Assembly (NCBI GenBank): GCA_964497615.1
Contig: CAZCEC010000018.1
Location: forward strand, 39,519-103,518
From: CAZCEC01 sp964497615
GTDB taxonomy: Bacteria > Chloroflexota > Anaerolineae > Anaerolineales > UBA6663
DNA: 64,000 nt
Direction: 5' to 3'
Each line of letters begins with the position of its first letter. Within the stretch, counting starts at the first letter, position 1. Positions 33,469-42,837 of the stretch are shown in pieces. The notes below the pieces were generated by a model. That model searched no databases. It worked only from the letters and a program-made list of their open reading frames with translations, and had not been told where the DNA came from. Position numbers and translations under genes: made by a program.

Positions 33469-34851
33469 CTACTCCCCCACACTGGGGCTGAGGACGGCTA
33501 ACTCATCCTCCACCTCGCCCCCGCGCATGAACGAGAATTTCGGCTCGGGGTCGTTGGAGGCGCTGTAGGCACTGTTGTAGAAGCTGAGCAGCCGCGTGAG
33601 GGCTTGCTTGCTCCAGGCCAGCAGCTCATCGCGGTACTCGGGCTGGTCGTCGGTGAAGTGGCGGATCCAGCGGGTGGCCAGCCGTACGTGGGTCAGCTCG
33701 TCGGCCTGGAGGTAGTCGCACAGCTCGGCGATGCGAGTGAAGCCGCGCTTCTCGGCCTGCGCCCGCCACTCGCGCAGGGTGGGCATCAAGTTGCGCTCGC
33801 CCCAACTGTTGGTCACGGTCAGGCGGCGCAGCGGGTCGCTCTCGTTCTGCATCCACCACCAGGCCAGGGTGAACGGGCCGTAGCCCAGGGTGGCGCCCAA
33901 CTCCTCCTCGCACGCTTTAGCCACGATCTCGATGTGGCGGGCCTCGTCCCACATCTGGTGCGCCAGCTCCATGCGCATTTCCCAGGGCAGGTCAGGGAAC
34001 TCGGCCACCATCTTGCCGATGCGGTCGGTGGTGTCGATTTCACCGTACAGCAATTGGTGAAAGCTGTGCCGGAACCCTTCCAGCGAGTACGGGTCTTCGG
34101 CCGCATACGCCTTATCGAAGTCTGCCCACTGATCGGAGAACCAGAACGGCGCTTCCACCTCCAGGTGCTCGCGCGGCGCGCAGCGCTTGGTGTAGCGATA
34201 GGCGCGCCCGCTGCGGCGGTGGCGGGGTTGGGGCTTGTCGGCCTCGCGGGTGCTGTGATAGGCCAGCCAATGACTCTCGATGCCCTGGCCCGTCACGCCG
34301 CCCGATTCCACCAGGCGGGCTTCCAGGTCGGCCTGCACTTCCAGCGCCTGGCGGCGCTGCTCGGGGTCCTTGGTGAGGGTCTCGAGCACGGCCTGGCCCC
34401 AGGCGATGTGCGATTGGCCATAGCCGGCCAACTGCCGCAGGAGCCGCACCGTGGGGGTGTCGGCCAGGGGGTCGGTGGCGTCGGCGTGATAGACGTAGCT
34501 GCTGACCAGGTGCGGCTCCAGCACGCGATAGACCGCCACCAGCCGCGAGACGACGTCCGGCAGTTCCCACACGGCCTCGCACAGGCGCGCGAACTCGTCG
34601 GAGCCGGGCTCCTGGCTCTCGCGCTGCGAGCGAAGCTGCTCCAGCCGCTCACCGAGTTGGTCGGCGGCCTGGGCGTGATCGTAGACGTGGTAGCCAAAGG
34701 TGGCCTTGAAGGCGATCTGGGGCGTGGTGTGCGACCAGCCGCCCAGCATCTCCATGAGCTGGATTTCGAGATAGCGATAGTTCGCCAGGCGCTGCGAGTT
34801 TTCGCGTACGGTAAAGCGCCCGCCGAATTCGCGGCGATCAACAATCGGCAT
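33469..34851 (-). CDS. Ferritin-like fold protein, putative di-iron
   Basis: A 460-residue, mostly helical protein. The C-terminal half has paired acidic and His motifs typical of ferritin-like carboxylate sites: LAHQMWDEARHIEIV and LQADELTHVRLATRW, with further Glu in the helices before them. This resembles DUF455-type ferritin-like proteins, whose reaction is not known. The N-terminal half (FGYHVYDHAQAADQL) looks like a second, more diverged helical bundle. The ATG at 34851 is chosen because GGAGG lies five bases upstream; an upstream in-frame ATG at 34872 lacks an SD. It ends six bases from the convergent flavoprotein gene and is divergent from the beta-mannosidase gene. Confidence 0.6.
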   Translation of the reverse strand: MPIVDRREFGGRFTVRENSQRLANYRYLEIQLMEMLGGWSHTTPQIAFKATFGYHVYDHAQAADQLGERLEQLRSQRESQEPGSDEFARLCEAVWELPDVVSRLVAVYRVLEPHLVSSYVYHADATDPLADTPTVRLLRQLAGYGQSHIAWGQAVLETLTKDPEQRRQALEVQADLEARLVESGGVTGQGIESHWLAYHSTREADKPQPRHRRSGRAYRYTKRCAPREHLEVEAPFWFSDQWADFDKAYAAEDPYSLEGFRHSFHQLLYGEIDTTDRIGKMVAEFPDLPWEMRMELAHQMWDEARHIEIVAKACEEELGATLGYGPFTLAWWWMQNESDPLRRLTVTNSWGERNLMPTLREWRAQAEKRGFTRIAELCDYLQADELTHVRLATRWIRHFTDDQPEYRDELLAWSKQALTRLLSFYNSAYSASNDPEPKFSFMRGGEVEDELAVLSPSVGE

Positions 34852-34904
34852 GCCAACCTCCGACAGCGGCAAATGGGATAGCGAACGGCCGCCACAAGTT
34901 ACCC

Positions 34905-34945
34905 TTGGCGACCAATCAAGTGTATCCTAAATCGGGGATTTGATT
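34905..34945 (+). promoter_or_regulatory. Promoter and small palindromes upstream of the beta-mannosidase gene
   Basis: TTGGCG at 34905-34910, 17-bp spacer, TAAATC at 34928-34933. The -10 is covered by AAATC-GGG-GATTT (34929-34941), nested inside AATCAA/TTGATT (34914-34919 and 34940-34945). The nested inverted repeats could be a repressor site. The -35 box is weak. Confidence 0.4.
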
Positions 34946-34980
34946 ATCCACGCCTGCACCGCCACCACACAGGATGACAC

Positions 34981-37575
34981 ATGGAAACGATCAGCCTCGA
35001 CGGCATCTGGGCCGTCCGCTCGGAAGCGCACGCCCTTAGCGGTCTGGACGGCCTGGCGCAGGTGTGCCAGCGCACCGAAGACTGGCTGGAGGCGCGGGTG
35101 CCGGGCGAGATTCACCTGGACCTGGTGCGGGCCGGGCAGATGCCGGAGCCGGCCGAGAGCACGCACATGCCCGTCTGCCGTTGGCCGGAAACCAAATCCT
35201 GGTGGTACCGCACTGCCTTCACCCTGGCGGACAGCTTTCTGGCACACGAGCGGCAGGAGTTGATCTTTGAGGGGCTGGACCTGTATGCGCAGGTGTTTGT
35301 GAACGGCGCGCTGATCGGCGTGGCCGCCAATGCCTTTGTGCCGGCCCGCTTCGATGTGAAGGACGCGCTGCGGTCAGGGGCGAATGAGGTGGTGGTGCGG
35401 CTGACGGCGGGGAGCGAACTGGCGAAGGACGCCCAACACCCGCCGGGGCACGGGTTGGCCGGAAACCAGACCCTGCCCGCGCCGGGGGAGATTCCCAACC
35501 CCATCCAGCCGGGAGACTACGAGGGGCACCGCAACTGGGGCGGGCGGAAGTGGCTGCGCAAGGCGCAATTCAGCTATGGCTGGGACTGGGTGGACGCGCT
35601 GCCCAACATCGGCATCTGGCGCGGGGTGCGGCTGGAGGGGCGGACGCACGCGAGGCTGCACGATTTGCGGCTGGACACACTGCTGGAAGGGGGGCGGGCG
35701 TCGTTGGAAATGGCGGCCGTGGTGGAGAACTTGCACCCCTGGAGCGAGCGCGGGTGCGCGCTCGCGATTGAGATTCAGCCGCCCGATGGCGGGGCGACGA
35801 TCAGGCGTGAGTACCGCGTCATGGCCCAATCCGGACGGAACCTGATCGAGGATCGAATTGAGGTACCTGACCCGCAGTTGTGGTGGCCCAACGGCATGGG
35901 CGAGCAGCCCCTGTACGCAGTGCGGGCCGAAGTGCGCGATCCGGCTGGTGCGGTCAGCGACCGGCGCGAGTTCGCGATTGGCCTGCGCACAATTGCGATA
36001 GACCGCTCGCCGCTGCCCCAGGGGGGCAGCCGCTTCTGCCTGCAGGTCAATGGGCAGGACGTGTTCTGCCGGGGCGTGAACATCGGCCCGCACGACGCCA
36101 TCCTGGCGCGGGTGACGGACGAGAAGTACGCGCGGCTGGTGAGCGAGGCCAAGAACGCGCATGTGAATATGATGCGCATCAACGGCTGTTCGGTGTACGA
36201 GGGGCCGGGCTTTTATGAGGCCTGCGACCGGGCCGGCATCCTGGTCTGGCAGGACTTCATGTTCACGGTGGTGGGTTATCCCACCGAGGACGGCGAGTTC
36301 ATGGCGCGGGTGCGGGCGGAGGCCGAGCAGATCATCCCCCAACTGCGGCATCACCCCAGCCTGGCGCTGTGGTGCGGCAACAACGAGATCAACTGGTTCT
36401 TTGCCCTCTACAGCCAGGACCAGAACCCGGTCCGCGCCCTGGAGCGCGGCGGGCAGGAACTGTACTCGCGGCTGCTGCCCGACCTGTGCCGCTACCTGGA
36501 CCCGCGCCGGCCGTACTGGCTGAGCAGCCCGGCGGGCGGCGCGCACCCCAACTCCGAATTGGAGGGCGACTGCCATTGGTGGACGCCGGCCTTTATGAAC
36601 CCGGACATGAACCGGCGCATCAGCCACGAGGTTTTCGACGAGTGCCGGGCGCGGTTTGTCAGCGAGTATGGCGTTATCGGCCCGTGCCACCTGGACTCAA
36701 TCCACCAATACCTGAAGCCGGACGAGCGCCAGTCCGGCACGCCGGCCTGGATGATGCACACCAACACGTTTGAGAAGGAGACTCTGCCAGCCGCCATCCG
36801 GCGGCACTACGCCGACGCCGAAGGGCTGTCAGTGGCCGAGTATGTGCTGTATGGGCAGATGTTCCAGGCCAGCCTGCACGGCCGCGCGCTGGAGGCGCTG
36901 CGCTTCCGCAAGGGCGACCCGGCGGATGACTGCCAGGGCGCGCTGATCTGGTCGTACTCGGACTGCTGGGGGGAGACCGGCTGGTCCATCCTAGACTATT
37001 ACCTGCGGCGCAAGGCCAGCTACTACGCTTTTCGCCGGGCCTGCGCGCCGGTGAAGGTCATCGTGCGGCGGCGGGGGGAGGGCTTGGTGACGCGGCTGGT
37101 GAATGACACGCTGCGGCCAGTGACGGGCACGGTGGAGGCCGGCTGGTGGCGGCTGGACGGGAGCGCCCGCGAGACCGAGACTATTGCCGTTACACTGCCG
37201 CCCAACAGCATGAGGCTCGTGATGACGTCGCCCCTGCAAGCGGATGAAGAACGCGACCCGCGTGAGTGGCTGTATGCTGCCGTGCTGCGCGACGGGGACG
37301 GTGTGGCTGGCGACCAATCCATCTGGGCACTGCGCCCGCACCGGGAGCTGACGCTGTCCGCGCCGGATATCCGCGTGTCCAGCTTGAGTGACGGGGTGGT
37401 GGAAGTATTCAGTCCCGTGTACTGCCACGGGGTGCACCTGGAGGATCATGGCCGTGAGGTCATTGCCGACAACTGGTTCGATCTGCTGCCGGGCGTGGCG
37501 GTGCGGCTGCGCGTGACGGATGTGAGGGCATTCTCGGGCGCTGGGCTGGCGGCGGTGAGGGGCGGGCCGACCTAA
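34981..37575 (+). CDS. Glycoside hydrolase family 2 beta-mannosidase
   Basis: An 864-residue GH2 protein with the usual order: N-terminal sugar-binding sandwich (RTAFTLADSF, then FEGLDLYAQVFVNG), immunoglobulin-like domain, TIM barrel, and C-terminal sandwiches. Within the barrel the acid/base is Glu469 in WCGNNEIN and the nucleophile Glu562 in FVSEYGVIG. WGGRKWLRKAQFSYGWDW is typical of beta-mannosidases, and the total length matches characterised members. No signal peptide is present, so it should cleave imported beta-mannosides in the cytoplasm. It has its own promoter, and the terminator at 37734-37767 follows it. Confidence 0.9.
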   Translation: METISLDGIWAVRSEAHALSGLDGLAQVCQRTEDWLEARVPGEIHLDLVRAGQMPEPAESTHMPVCRWPETKSWWYRTAFTLADSFLAHERQELIFEGLDLYAQVFVNGALIGVAANAFVPARFDVKDALRSGANEVVVRLTAGSELAKDAQHPPGHGLAGNQTLPAPGEIPNPIQPGDYEGHRNWGGRKWLRKAQFSYGWDWVDALPNIGIWRGVRLEGRTHARLHDLRLDTLLEGGRASLEMAAVVENLHPWSERGCALAIEIQPPDGGATIRREYRVMAQSGRNLIEDRIEVPDPQLWWPNGMGEQPLYAVRAEVRDPAGAVSDRREFAIGLRTIAIDRSPLPQGGSRFCLQVNGQDVFCRGVNIGPHDAILARVTDEKYARLVSEAKNAHVNMMRINGCSVYEGPGFYEACDRAGILVWQDFMFTVVGYPTEDGEFMARVRAEAEQIIPQLRHHPSLALWCGNNEINWFFALYSQDQNPVRALERGGQELYSRLLPDLCRYLDPRRPYWLSSPAGGAHPNSELEGDCHWWTPAFMNPDMNRRISHEVFDECRARFVSEYGVIGPCHLDSIHQYLKPDERQSGTPAWMMHTNTFEKETLPAAIRRHYADAEGLSVAEYVLYGQMFQASLHGRALEALRFRKGDPADDCQGALIWSYSDCWGETGWSILDYYLRRKASYYAFRRACAPVKVIVRRRGEGLVTRLVNDTLRPVTGTVEAGWWRLDGSARETETIAVTLPPNSMRLVMTSPLQADEERDPREWLYAAVLRDGDGVAGDQSIWALRPHRELTLSAPDIRVSSLSDGVVEVFSPVYCHGVHLEDHGREVIADNWFDLLPGVAVRLRVTDVRAFSGAGLAAVRGGPT

Positions 37576-37617
37576 CTGGTCGGCCACGCGGCCGGGGACT
37601 GCTCCCGCCCAACGGCC

Positions 37618-37681
37618 AAGATTCCTCACCCGCGCCAGGGCTGCGCCAGTTTCGGGCGGCTGCGGCGGGTTCGGAATGACA
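37618..37681. repeat. Dispersed palindromic repeat copy (GATTCCTC...GGAATGAC family)
   Basis: Begins AAGATTCCTCACCCGCG and ends GGTTCGGAATGACA, with a GC-rich centre that can pair in part. The same ends occur at 43856-43891 inside cydD, at 56844-56890 and, cut by the window edge, at 63973-64000. It lies between the beta-mannosidase gene and its terminator. Confidence 0.6.
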
Positions 37682-37733
37682 GCGATAACGAGGGGGGAGG
37701 AGGGCCTCTACTCGCCAATATGCCCGAAACGGC

Positions 37734-37767
37734 GGCGCCGCGCACCTCTCGTGAGGTGCGCGGCGCC
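37734..37767. terminator. Bidirectional intrinsic terminator
   Basis: A perfect 15-bp stem (GGCGCCGCGCACCTC at 37734-37748, complement at 37753-37767) with a TCGT loop. It is followed on the plus strand by ATTTGTCGTT, and on the minus strand it runs into GCCGTTTC. It sits between the convergent beta-mannosidase and 432-residue protein genes and can serve both. Confidence 0.8.
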
Positions 37768-37803
37768 ATTTGTCGTTGAGCAGCGCTAACCGCGCAGCTA
37801 CCC

Positions 37804-39102
37804 CTATGTCACTCCTATGGGCTCGCTTTCGGCGGCGGCGTGCAGGTGGCGGGCGGCCACGAAGCTGAGGCCGTTCTCGGTGAGGGCGCGGGCGGTGTGG
37901 TTGATGGCGGCGTGCTTATCCAGGAAGTTGGCGAGCAGGTGGTCCATGTCGCCGCTGGCCAGCACTTCGGCCTTGTCGCGGAAGTAGTCCAGGATGTCGG
38001 ACGGGCGCCCGCGCGCGGCTTCGATCTCCGGGTCGCCGCCCTCGTGCTTGGCGGAGATATTCGCAACGTGCCCGGCCAACTGCACCAACTCGGCCCGCCG
38101 GTCATAAGGCTGGCGGACGATGCTCTTCCAGGTCTCGGTGATGTGGTGCTCAAAGCGCACCACTGCCTCGAAGTCCAGCGCGCCGCGCGCCTCGGCGCAC
38201 AGCTCGATGGTGGTGTTGTTCACCGAGTTGCTGAAGTTGAAGCCGATCAACGGGCTGGTGCCGTCCGGGCGGGCGAAGAGCCGGGCGCCGATCAGGGTCC
38301 ACAGCACGGCATACGGGTTGTCGTTGCCCATGAACACCGAGATCTTGAACTCGTTGTCGATGCCCAGCTTGTGCAGCAGGTAACCCAGCAGGACGGTGCC
38401 GGCGTTGATGTTCAAGACCTGGGTGATGCCGTAGCGGGTGTAGTAGTAGAGGTATTCGTCTAGCCATTGCAGGGCATGGTCGTTCGGCTGGCCGACACCG
38501 CCGAAGTAGCCGGTGATGGTGGCCGGCCCGCCCAGGTGGATATTGGAGCCGTCGGTGCCCTTGGTGTCGAGGGTCTCGACGTAGCTGGCGCCGATGATCT
38601 GCATGGCGGCCGCCATTGCCAGCAGGTCGCCGGAGTCGGCTTCGGATTCCTTCATCTTGCGGACGCGGATGAAGCGGCCGGGCATCAGCTCGCGCTGGGC
38701 CAGCGCCTGGCGGGCCTCGGCAATGACCCAGGGGAAGTATTGGCAGGCGCTGATCTCCAGGGTCACGGCAAAGTCGGGCGCGAACGTCATCTCATCGGCG
38801 CGCGGCCCCAGCACCTGGCGGCGGTAGGCGGGGAGGCTGATGAAGGCGCCGCTGTCGCGCTGCTCGATGAGCCAGTGCAGGTCGGCGAGGTAGGGGGAGT
38901 CCATCTGAGCCAGGCGGTCGAGCAGGCTGGGGAGGTGGCGGGCCGCCGCCGCCTGGCGGTTGATGGCGGCCGGGGTGCCGTACTTCGCCACCACGTCCAG
39001 GAAGTCGTTGACGAGGGTGCTGTTGGGGTCGAGCAGCAGCCCGTTGATGGCTTGCAGGTTTTCGTCGGGGATGCGCAGGATGTCGCGGAGGGTATCGTTC
39101 AT
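37804..39102 (-). CDS. Conserved protein of unknown function, next to panB
   Basis: A 432-residue soluble protein that I do not recognise. It has no signal peptide and no membrane helix. It looks alpha/beta: strands such as FAVTLEISACQY, GASYVETLDTKGTDG, ITQVLNINAGTVLL and FKISVFMGNDNP alternate with helices, which would suit a TIM-barrel-like core. IHLGGPATITGYFGGVGQP is a glycine-rich loop that could bind a phosphate or cofactor, and HEGGD is a possible metal-binding spot. A good SD (GGGAG) precedes the ATG. The gene follows panB on the same strand after 33 bases, so a link with hydroxymethyl transfer or one-carbon or keto-acid chemistry is possible but unproven. Confidence 0.7.
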   Translation of the reverse strand: MNDTLRDILRIPDENLQAINGLLLDPNSTLVNDFLDVVAKYGTPAAINRQAAAARHLPSLLDRLAQMDSPYLADLHWLIEQRDSGAFISLPAYRRQVLGPRADEMTFAPDFAVTLEISACQYFPWVIAEARQALAQRELMPGRFIRVRKMKESEADSGDLLAMAAAMQIIGASYVETLDTKGTDGSNIHLGGPATITGYFGGVGQPNDHALQWLDEYLYYYTRYGITQVLNINAGTVLLGYLLHKLGIDNEFKISVFMGNDNPYAVLWTLIGARLFARPDGTSPLIGFNFSNSVNNTTIELCAEARGALDFEAVVRFEHHITETWKSIVRQPYDRRAELVQLAGHVANISAKHEGGDPEIEAARGRPSDILDYFRDKAEVLASGDMDHLLANFLDKHAAINHTARALTENGLSFVAARHLHAAAESEPIGVT

Positions 39103-39135
39103 CGTTAGTCTCCCGTCGCTGTTGGTGCGGGCAGG

Positions 39136-40005
39136 TCAGCCGGGCATGGGCTCCTGGTGCATCAGCTTGTCCAGCTCGGCCCACTCCTCATCCTTCATGC
39201 CAAACCAGTTCTCCGGCTGCGGGAACTGGCGCGTGGTCACTTCGGCCACATACTGCTGCAAGCCGCGCAGGATGACCTCACCGGCATTGCCGTACACCTT
39301 GGCCATCTTCGGCTTGAAGCGCGGGTACAGCCCAAACATGTCGTGGAAGATCAGCAGTTGGCCGTGGGCATACGGCCCGGACCCAAGGCTGATGATGGGG
39401 ATGCTGGCGCGCTCGGTGATCAACTCGCACACCCGGTCGGGCACCATTTCCAGCAGGATGCTGAAGGCCCCGGCTTCTTCCAGCGCCAGTGCGTCGTCCA
39501 CGATGGCCTTGGCGCGCGCGGCGTCCTTGCCCTGCACCCGGAATCCGCCGAGGGCCGAGGCGCTCTGCGGGGTGAGCCCCAGGTGGCCCATGACGGGGAT
39601 GCCGCAAGTGGCGATGCCGTGCATGCGGTCGGCCATGGCCACGCCGCCTTCGAGCTTGACGGCGTCGCAGCCGGTCTCGGCCATGAAGCGCCCGGCGTTG
39701 CGGATGGCGGTCTCCACCGAGGGCTGATAGGACATATAGGGCATGTCGCCGATGACCCAGGCGGTGGGCGCGCCGCGGCGCACGGCCTGGGTGTGCCGGA
39801 TCATGTCGTCCATGGTCACCGGCAGGGTGCCGTCGTAGCCGAGCATAGTCATGCCCAGGCTGTCGCCTACGAGCACCATGTCCACCTGGGCCTGCTCCAC
39901 CAGGTGGGCCATGGCGTAGTCGTAGCAGGTGATGAAGGTGAGCGGCGTGCCGGCGCGCATCTTCTTCATCAGATCCGGCAGGGTGAGTTTCTTGCGTTCG
40001 GTCAT
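39136..40005 (-). CDS. panB: 3-methyl-2-oxobutanoate hydroxymethyltransferase
   Basis: A 289-residue PanB, which transfers a one-carbon unit from methylenetetrahydrofolate to 2-oxoisovalerate, the first step to pantothenate. The conserved MVLVGDSLGMTMLGYDGTLP contains the metal-binding Asp-Ser region, followed by DAVKLEGG, MGHLGLTPQS and the catalytic Glu in LLEMVPDRV. The C-terminal part is slightly longer than in Escherichia coli PanB (264 residues). GGAGG precedes the ATG at 40005. No panC or panD is in the window. A very long open frame overlapping cydA on this strand is a GC-bias shadow. Confidence 0.9.
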   Translation of the reverse strand: MTERKKLTLPDLMKKMRAGTPLTFITCYDYAMAHLVEQAQVDMVLVGDSLGMTMLGYDGTLPVTMDDMIRHTQAVRRGAPTAWVIGDMPYMSYQPSVETAIRNAGRFMAETGCDAVKLEGGVAMADRMHGIATCGIPVMGHLGLTPQSASALGGFRVQGKDAARAKAIVDDALALEEAGAFSILLEMVPDRVCELITERASIPIISLGSGPYAHGQLLIFHDMFGLYPRFKPKMAKVYGNAGEVILRGLQQYVAEVTTRQFPQPENWFGMKDEEWAELDKLMHQEPMPG

Positions 40006-40386
40006 GGGCGCCTCCTGGGGGTGAGTGCGGGTGCCGCCAGCCGCCGGGCGCGCAGCGGCGCCCCGATGGCTGGTCCGACGTGGAATTCGACCTTTCCCCA
40101 TGATGCCGCCGGAAGCCTCCGGCTCCAATTGCCGAATGGCCGGAATCGCTGCAACGAATGTCATTTTCACTGGGGCGGATGGCGAACGGGCAATACGCCA
40201 AACCAGGCCCACTTTGACTGTGACAAGCCGCCTGAGCGCGAGTGACAAGCAGTACTGTGGGGGCGGGCGGCCGCGGCGCAAAATGCCTGTAGCCGCTGCC
40301 GTCTGGCCCGGCCGGATGGCGCCGGGGCTTCGGAAGCCCGGCGGGTGAACCAGCCGGCGCCGCCAGCGGCCCAGGAGACAAGACCC
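40006..40386. other. Divergent intergenic region between panB and cydA (381 bp)
   Basis: Holds the 5' regions of both genes. A strong hairpin lies near 40320-40343 (CGCCGGGGCTTC pairing with GGAAGCCCGGCG, one bulge) just before the cydA SD. Smaller palindromes such as GCCGGAAGCCTCCGGC occur upstream. TTTGACTGTGACAAG near 40212 and GTGACAAG again near 40234 are candidate activator or redox-regulator half-sites. No convincing -10 box was found and no gene is supported. Confidence 0.5.
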
Positions 40387-41778
40387 ATGGATGCAATTGC
40401 CCTCGCGCGCCTCCAATTCGCCGTTACTACTATCTATCACTTCTTCTTTGTTCCACTGACCCTGGGGCTGGCCCTGCTGGTAGCCCTGATCGAGACCCTG
40501 TACGTGGCCTCCGGCAACGAGACGTATAAGCGCATGGCGAAGTTCTGGGGCAAGCTGTTCGTCATCAACTTCACGCTGGGCGTGGTCACCGGCATCGTGC
40601 AGGAGTTCCAGTTCGGCATGAACTGGTCGCAATACTCGCGCTTCGTCGGCGACATTTTCGGCGCGCCGCTGGCCATCGAAGCTCTGCTGGCGTTCTTTTT
40701 GGAATCCACGTTCCTGGCGGTGTGGGTGTTTGGCTGGGAGCGGCTGTCCAAGCGGGCGCATGTGGCCGCCATCTGGCTGGTGGCGCTGGGCTCGAACATC
40801 TCGGCGCTGTGGATCCTGATCGCGAATTCTTTCATGCAGGAGCCGGTGGGTTACGCGCTGCGCAATGGCCGGGCGGAGATGACCGACTTCCTGGCGCTGG
40901 TCTTCAACCCGAATGTATGGGTGCAGTTCCCGCACGTGCTGGCCTCCGGGTTGGCCACGGCGGCCTTCTTCATGATGGGCATCAGCGCCTACCACCTGCT
41001 GCGCGCCTCGCAGACGGACATGTTCCGGCGCTCCTTCCAGATCGGCGCGACGGCGGGGCTCATCGCCACCGGGCTGGTGGTGCTGAACGGCCACAGCCAG
41101 GCGCAACACCTGGTGCAGTCGCAGCCCATGAAGATCGCCGCCGCCGAGGGGCTGTTCGAGAGCCAGGATCCGGCACCCTTCTCGCTGATCACCATCGGCG
41201 ACCTGAGCGGCCGCAACGAGGTCTTCTCGATTCGACTGCCCAGCCTGCTGAGCCTGCTGGCCTACAACCAGCTTACCGGCAAGGTCCAGGGCATCAACGA
41301 GCTGCAAGCACAGTACGAGGCGCAGTACGGTCCGGGCAATTACGTGCCGCCGGCCTGGGCCACGTACTGGAGCTTCCGGCTGATGGTGGGAGCGGGGACG
41401 GTGATGCTGCTGCTGGCCGCCTATGGCGTGTTCCTGGCGATGGGCGAACTGCTGGAGGCCCCGCGCAAGCCGCGCTTCTTCAAGCTGTTCATCTATGCCA
41501 TGCTGCTGCCCTACCTGGCGACCACCGCCGGCTGGATGCTGACGGAACTGGGCCGGTATCCGTGGGTGGTCTTCGGCCTGATGAAGATCGAAGACGCGGT
41601 GTCGCCCAATGTTTCGGTGGGGATGCTGCTGGTGACGCTGATCGGGTTTACCCTGGTTTACGGCGTGCTGATGGCCGCCGACCTGTATCTGCTGGCGAAG
41701 GCGGCCCGCGCTGGCGCGGGCGCCCTGGAACCGCCCGCCACCGCGCCAGCGCTGCCCAACCTGGTTGGGGCCGACTGA
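40387..41778 (+). CDS. cydA: Cytochrome bd ubiquinol oxidase subunit I
   Basis: A 463-residue membrane protein with about nine helices. The heme ligands fall where expected: His18 (IYHFFF) and His183 (QFPHVLASG) for the high-spin hemes and Met333 (FRLMVGAG) for heme b558. The short length shows the short Q-loop form found outside proteobacteria. The ATG at 40387 fits the first helix, with AGGAGA upstream; an in-frame ATG 14 codons earlier lacks conserved sequence. With CydB it reduces oxygen to water without pumping protons, suited to low oxygen. It begins a cydABDC operon. Confidence 0.95.
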   Translation: MDAIALARLQFAVTTIYHFFFVPLTLGLALLVALIETLYVASGNETYKRMAKFWGKLFVINFTLGVVTGIVQEFQFGMNWSQYSRFVGDIFGAPLAIEALLAFFLESTFLAVWVFGWERLSKRAHVAAIWLVALGSNISALWILIANSFMQEPVGYALRNGRAEMTDFLALVFNPNVWVQFPHVLASGLATAAFFMMGISAYHLLRASQTDMFRRSFQIGATAGLIATGLVVLNGHSQAQHLVQSQPMKIAAAEGLFESQDPAPFSLITIGDLSGRNEVFSIRLPSLLSLLAYNQLTGKVQGINELQAQYEAQYGPGNYVPPAWATYWSFRLMVGAGTVMLLLAAYGVFLAMGELLEAPRKPRFFKLFIYAMLLPYLATTAGWMLTELGRYPWVVFGLMKIEDAVSPNVSVGMLLVTLIGFTLVYGVLMAADLYLLAKAARAGAGALEPPATAPALPNLVGAD

Positions 41779-41803
41779 CAACGCCGCGCCGCGGAGGTAA
41801 TGC

Positions 41804-42820
41804 ATGGATCTCAATACCCTGTGGTTCATCCTGATCGCCATCCTGTACATCGGGTTCTTCGTGCTGGAGGGGTTCGACTTCGGCGTGACGATGCTGCTGC
41901 CGATCCTGGGGCGGGACGACGCCCGGCGGCGCGCCATGCTGAACACCATCGGGCCGCACTGGGACGCCAACGAGGTGTGGCTGCTGACGGCCGGCGGCGC
42001 CACGTTCGCGGCCTTCCCGCATTGGTACGCCACCCTGTTCAGCGGCTTCTACCTGGCGCTGTTCCTGCTGCTGCTGGCCCTCATCGTGCGCGGGGTCGCG
42101 TTTGAATTCCGCAGCCAACTGCCGAACTCGCGCTGGCGGCGCGTGTGGGATGCCTGCCTGGTGGTGGGCGGCTTTGTGCCGGCGCTGCTGCTGGGCGTGG
42201 CCTTTGCCAACCTGGTGCGCGGCGTGCCGATTGACCAGAATATGGCGTATGTGGGCGGGTTCTTCAATCTGCTCAACCCGTATGCGCTGGTGGGCGGTGT
42301 GGTGGCGGTGCTGGTGTTCGTCCTGCACGGCGCCATCTTCCTGAGCCTGAAGACGACCGGCGGCTTGCGGACCCAAGCCGAGGCCCTGGCCAACCGCCTG
42401 TGGCTGCCCGCCGTCCTGGGCCTGGCCGCCTTTGCGGTCTACACCTATTGGGAGACCGACATACTGACCAAGATCGGCGTCAACCCCGGCGTGGTGCCGC
42501 TGCTGGCGCCGGCTGCCCTGCTGCTGGCCGGGTTCTTCCTGCGGCGCAAGCGGGAAGGCTGGGCGTTTGGGATGACGGTGGTGACCATCGCCGCGACGAT
42601 GGCGACGTTCTTCCTGATCCTCTTCCCGCGCGTGATGGTCTCCAGCCTCAACCCGGAGTGGAGCCTGACGATCTACAACGCGGCGGCCTCACCCTACACC
42701 CTGCGGGTGATGACCATCGTCGCGCTGATCTTCGTCCCGGTGGTGCTGATCTACCAGGGTTGGACCTACTGGGTGTTCCGGCAGCGCATCCAGGCGCGGC
42801 CTGAGACCCTGATCTACTAG
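41804..42820 (+). CDS. cydB: Cytochrome bd ubiquinol oxidase subunit II
   Basis: A 338-residue membrane protein with about eight helices. It begins with the family pattern LWFILIAILYIGFFVLEGFDFG, broken here only by normal variation, and IGPHWDANEVWLLTAGGATF follows, a CydB hallmark. It pairs with CydA and stabilises the heme-bearing subunit. An SD (GGAGG) lies just upstream, 25 bases after cydA. Trp, Tyr and Phe are frequent near the C-terminus (YQGWTYWVFRQR). Confidence 0.95.
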   Translation: MDLNTLWFILIAILYIGFFVLEGFDFGVTMLLPILGRDDARRRAMLNTIGPHWDANEVWLLTAGGATFAAFPHWYATLFSGFYLALFLLLLALIVRGVAFEFRSQLPNSRWRRVWDACLVVGGFVPALLLGVAFANLVRGVPIDQNMAYVGGFFNLLNPYALVGGVVAVLVFVLHGAIFLSLKTTGGLRTQAEALANRLWLPAVLGLAAFAVYTYWETDILTKIGVNPGVVPLLAPAALLLAGFFLRRKREGWAFGMTVVTIAATMATFFLILFPRVMVSSLNPEWSLTIYNAAASPYTLRVMTIVALIFVPVVLIYQGWTYWVFRQRIQARPETLIY

Positions 42821-42837
42821 CCGGCGCTGCCGGCCGC

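Noticed and set aside
39136..42033. A 965-residue open frame on the minus strand through cydA
   Set aside because: Only the last 289 residues are PanB; the rest is antisense to cydA and cydB with low-complexity His/Arg/Gln-rich composition typical of GC-bias shadows.
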